From contig JAOZOT010000037.1 of the NCBI GenBank assembly GCA_029933115.1, positions 1 to 5,663 on the forward strand: a DNA stretch of 5,663 bases, in the 5' to 3' direction. The translations under genes were made by a program, and so were the position numbers. The DNA comes from Anaerolineae bacterium. GTDB lineage: Bacteria > Chloroflexota > Anaerolineae > E26-bin7. This document shows, piece after piece, positions 5,178-5,663 of this stretch. The notes beneath the pieces are model-generated. The model was not told the DNA's origin and made no database searches. It was given only the letters and a program-made list of their open reading frames with translations. Every line of letters begins with the position of its first letter. The stretch's first letter is position 1.

Positions 5178-5641
5178 TACGTCTTGCGAGTAGCGAGCGG
5201 TAGCTCCTCCACAGTGCCTCCGGCGGCCTCGATCTTGGCCCGGGCGCTGGCCGAGAAGCGCTGCGCCTTGACAATCAGAGCCTTATCGAGGTCTCCGCGG
5301 CCCAAAATCACCACCGGCTCCTGGGGCGATTTGATAATCCCTGCTTCGGCCAACGTCTGAGGTGTGACTTCGCTACCGGCTGCGAAGCGGCCGAGTGTGT
5401 CAAGATTGACCGGCTTGTAGTGCACCTTCCAAATGTTGGTGAAACCTCGCTTCCGAGGCAAACGCCGTACCAATGGCAACTGACCGCCCTCGAAATAGGG
5501 CCGGACGCCCCCTCCCGAGCGAGCATTTTGCCCCTTGGTACCCCGACCGGCCGTTTTACCCTGACCGGCGGATATCCCTCGCCCGACTCGCTTTCTCTTC
5601 TTTTTCGACCCCTGCGCCGGACGCAGTTCATGCAATTTCAT
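5177..5641 (-). CDS. rplO: Large-subunit ribosomal protein uL15
   Basis: L15 is a late-assembly 50S protein with a long basic N-terminal extension that threads into 23S rRNA. The 154-residue protein begins MKLHELRPAQGSKKKRKRVG, followed by the glycine- and arginine-rich GRGISAGQGKTAGRGTKGQ (20-38) and GVRPYFEGGQLPLVRRLPRK (45-64), all typical. The C-terminal globular part (about 75-150) has VILGRGDLDKALIVKAQRFS followed by ASARAKIEAAGG, which fits the L15 signature. GGAGG lies 5 nt before the ATG. The gene heads the visible spc portion; rpmD would be expected just upstream, outside the window. Confidence 0.98.
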   Translation of the reverse strand: MKLHELRPAQGSKKKRKRVGRGISAGQGKTAGRGTKGQNARSGGGVRPYFEGGQLPLVRRLPRKRGFTNIWKVHYKPVNLDTLGRFAAGSEVTPQTLAEAGIIKSPQEPVVILGRGDLDKALIVKAQRFSASARAKIEAAGGTVEELPLATRKT

Positions 5642-5663
5642 TGCTCCCTCCGCACCTTTCCAA

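Noticed and set aside
5167..5274. N-terminal extension of secY by 36 residues
   Set aside because: The extension overlaps rplO, is rich in arginine and proline, and lacks a binding site. The ATG at 5166 has a strong binding site and the expected SecY N-terminus.
5638..5663. Possible 3' end of an upstream gene (rpmD) overlapping the rplO start as ATGA
   Set aside because: One frame reads GKVRREQ and then stops in a 4-nt overlap with rplO, which would fit an operon. Seven residues are too few to identify rpmD.
1..5663. CRISPR arrays, tRNA or rRNA genes, insertion sequences, toxin-antitoxin or defence genes
   Set aside because: I looked on both strands and found none. The only repeats are the short two-copy elements reported above.

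Overview
The window is a run of ribosomal-protein, translocon and RNA polymerase genes, all on the minus strand. It is the junction of the bacterial spc and alpha operons. Transcription runs from high to low coordinates: rplO (uL15), secY, map, rpmJ (bL36), rpsM (uS13), rpsK (uS11), rpsD (uS4), rpoA (RNA polymerase alpha). Every protein is full length, with family-specific residues in place and no frameshift. The gene order, the zinc-binding forms of S4 and L36, and the SecY and alpha sequences fit a Gram-positive-like or deep-branching bacterium. A Chloroflexota relative, possibly Anaerolineae or Caldilineae-like, is my best guess, but this is inference from sequence style and not a phylogeny.

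Layout. 5177-5641 rplO; its stop codon lies inside the Shine-Dalgarno of secY (3856-5166). map (3072-3818) follows after 37 nt. adk, which commonly sits between secY and map, is absent. A 100-nt gap separates map from rpmJ (2858-2971, a 37-residue gene), and infA, commonly found there, is also absent. rpsM (2452-2835), rpsK (1990-2388), rpsD (1119-1754) and rpoA (51-1028) follow. Three gaps carry structure: 63 nt between rpsM and rpsK with a perfect 9-bp hairpin, a 235-nt rpsD leader packed with inverted repeats, and 90 nt between rpsD and rpoA with another hairpin. The last 50 nt after rpoA hold a short palindrome and no visible start of rplQ.

Together the genes make parts of both ribosomal subunits, the core of the Sec membrane channel, the enzyme that trims initiator methionine from new proteins, and the subunit that nucleates RNA polymerase assembly. 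This is a growth-linked housekeeping cluster.

I do not see a new biological system in the coding sequence. The unexplained part is non-coding. One repeat of about 37 nt occurs twice, upstream of rpsD and of rpmJ, ending exactly 25 nt before each start codon. A separate 19-nt exact repeat is shared between the 3' end of the rpoA reading frame and the rpsD leader. These look like small dispersed repeats that have entered the operon's gaps, or a shared leader element; the window alone cannot tell which.
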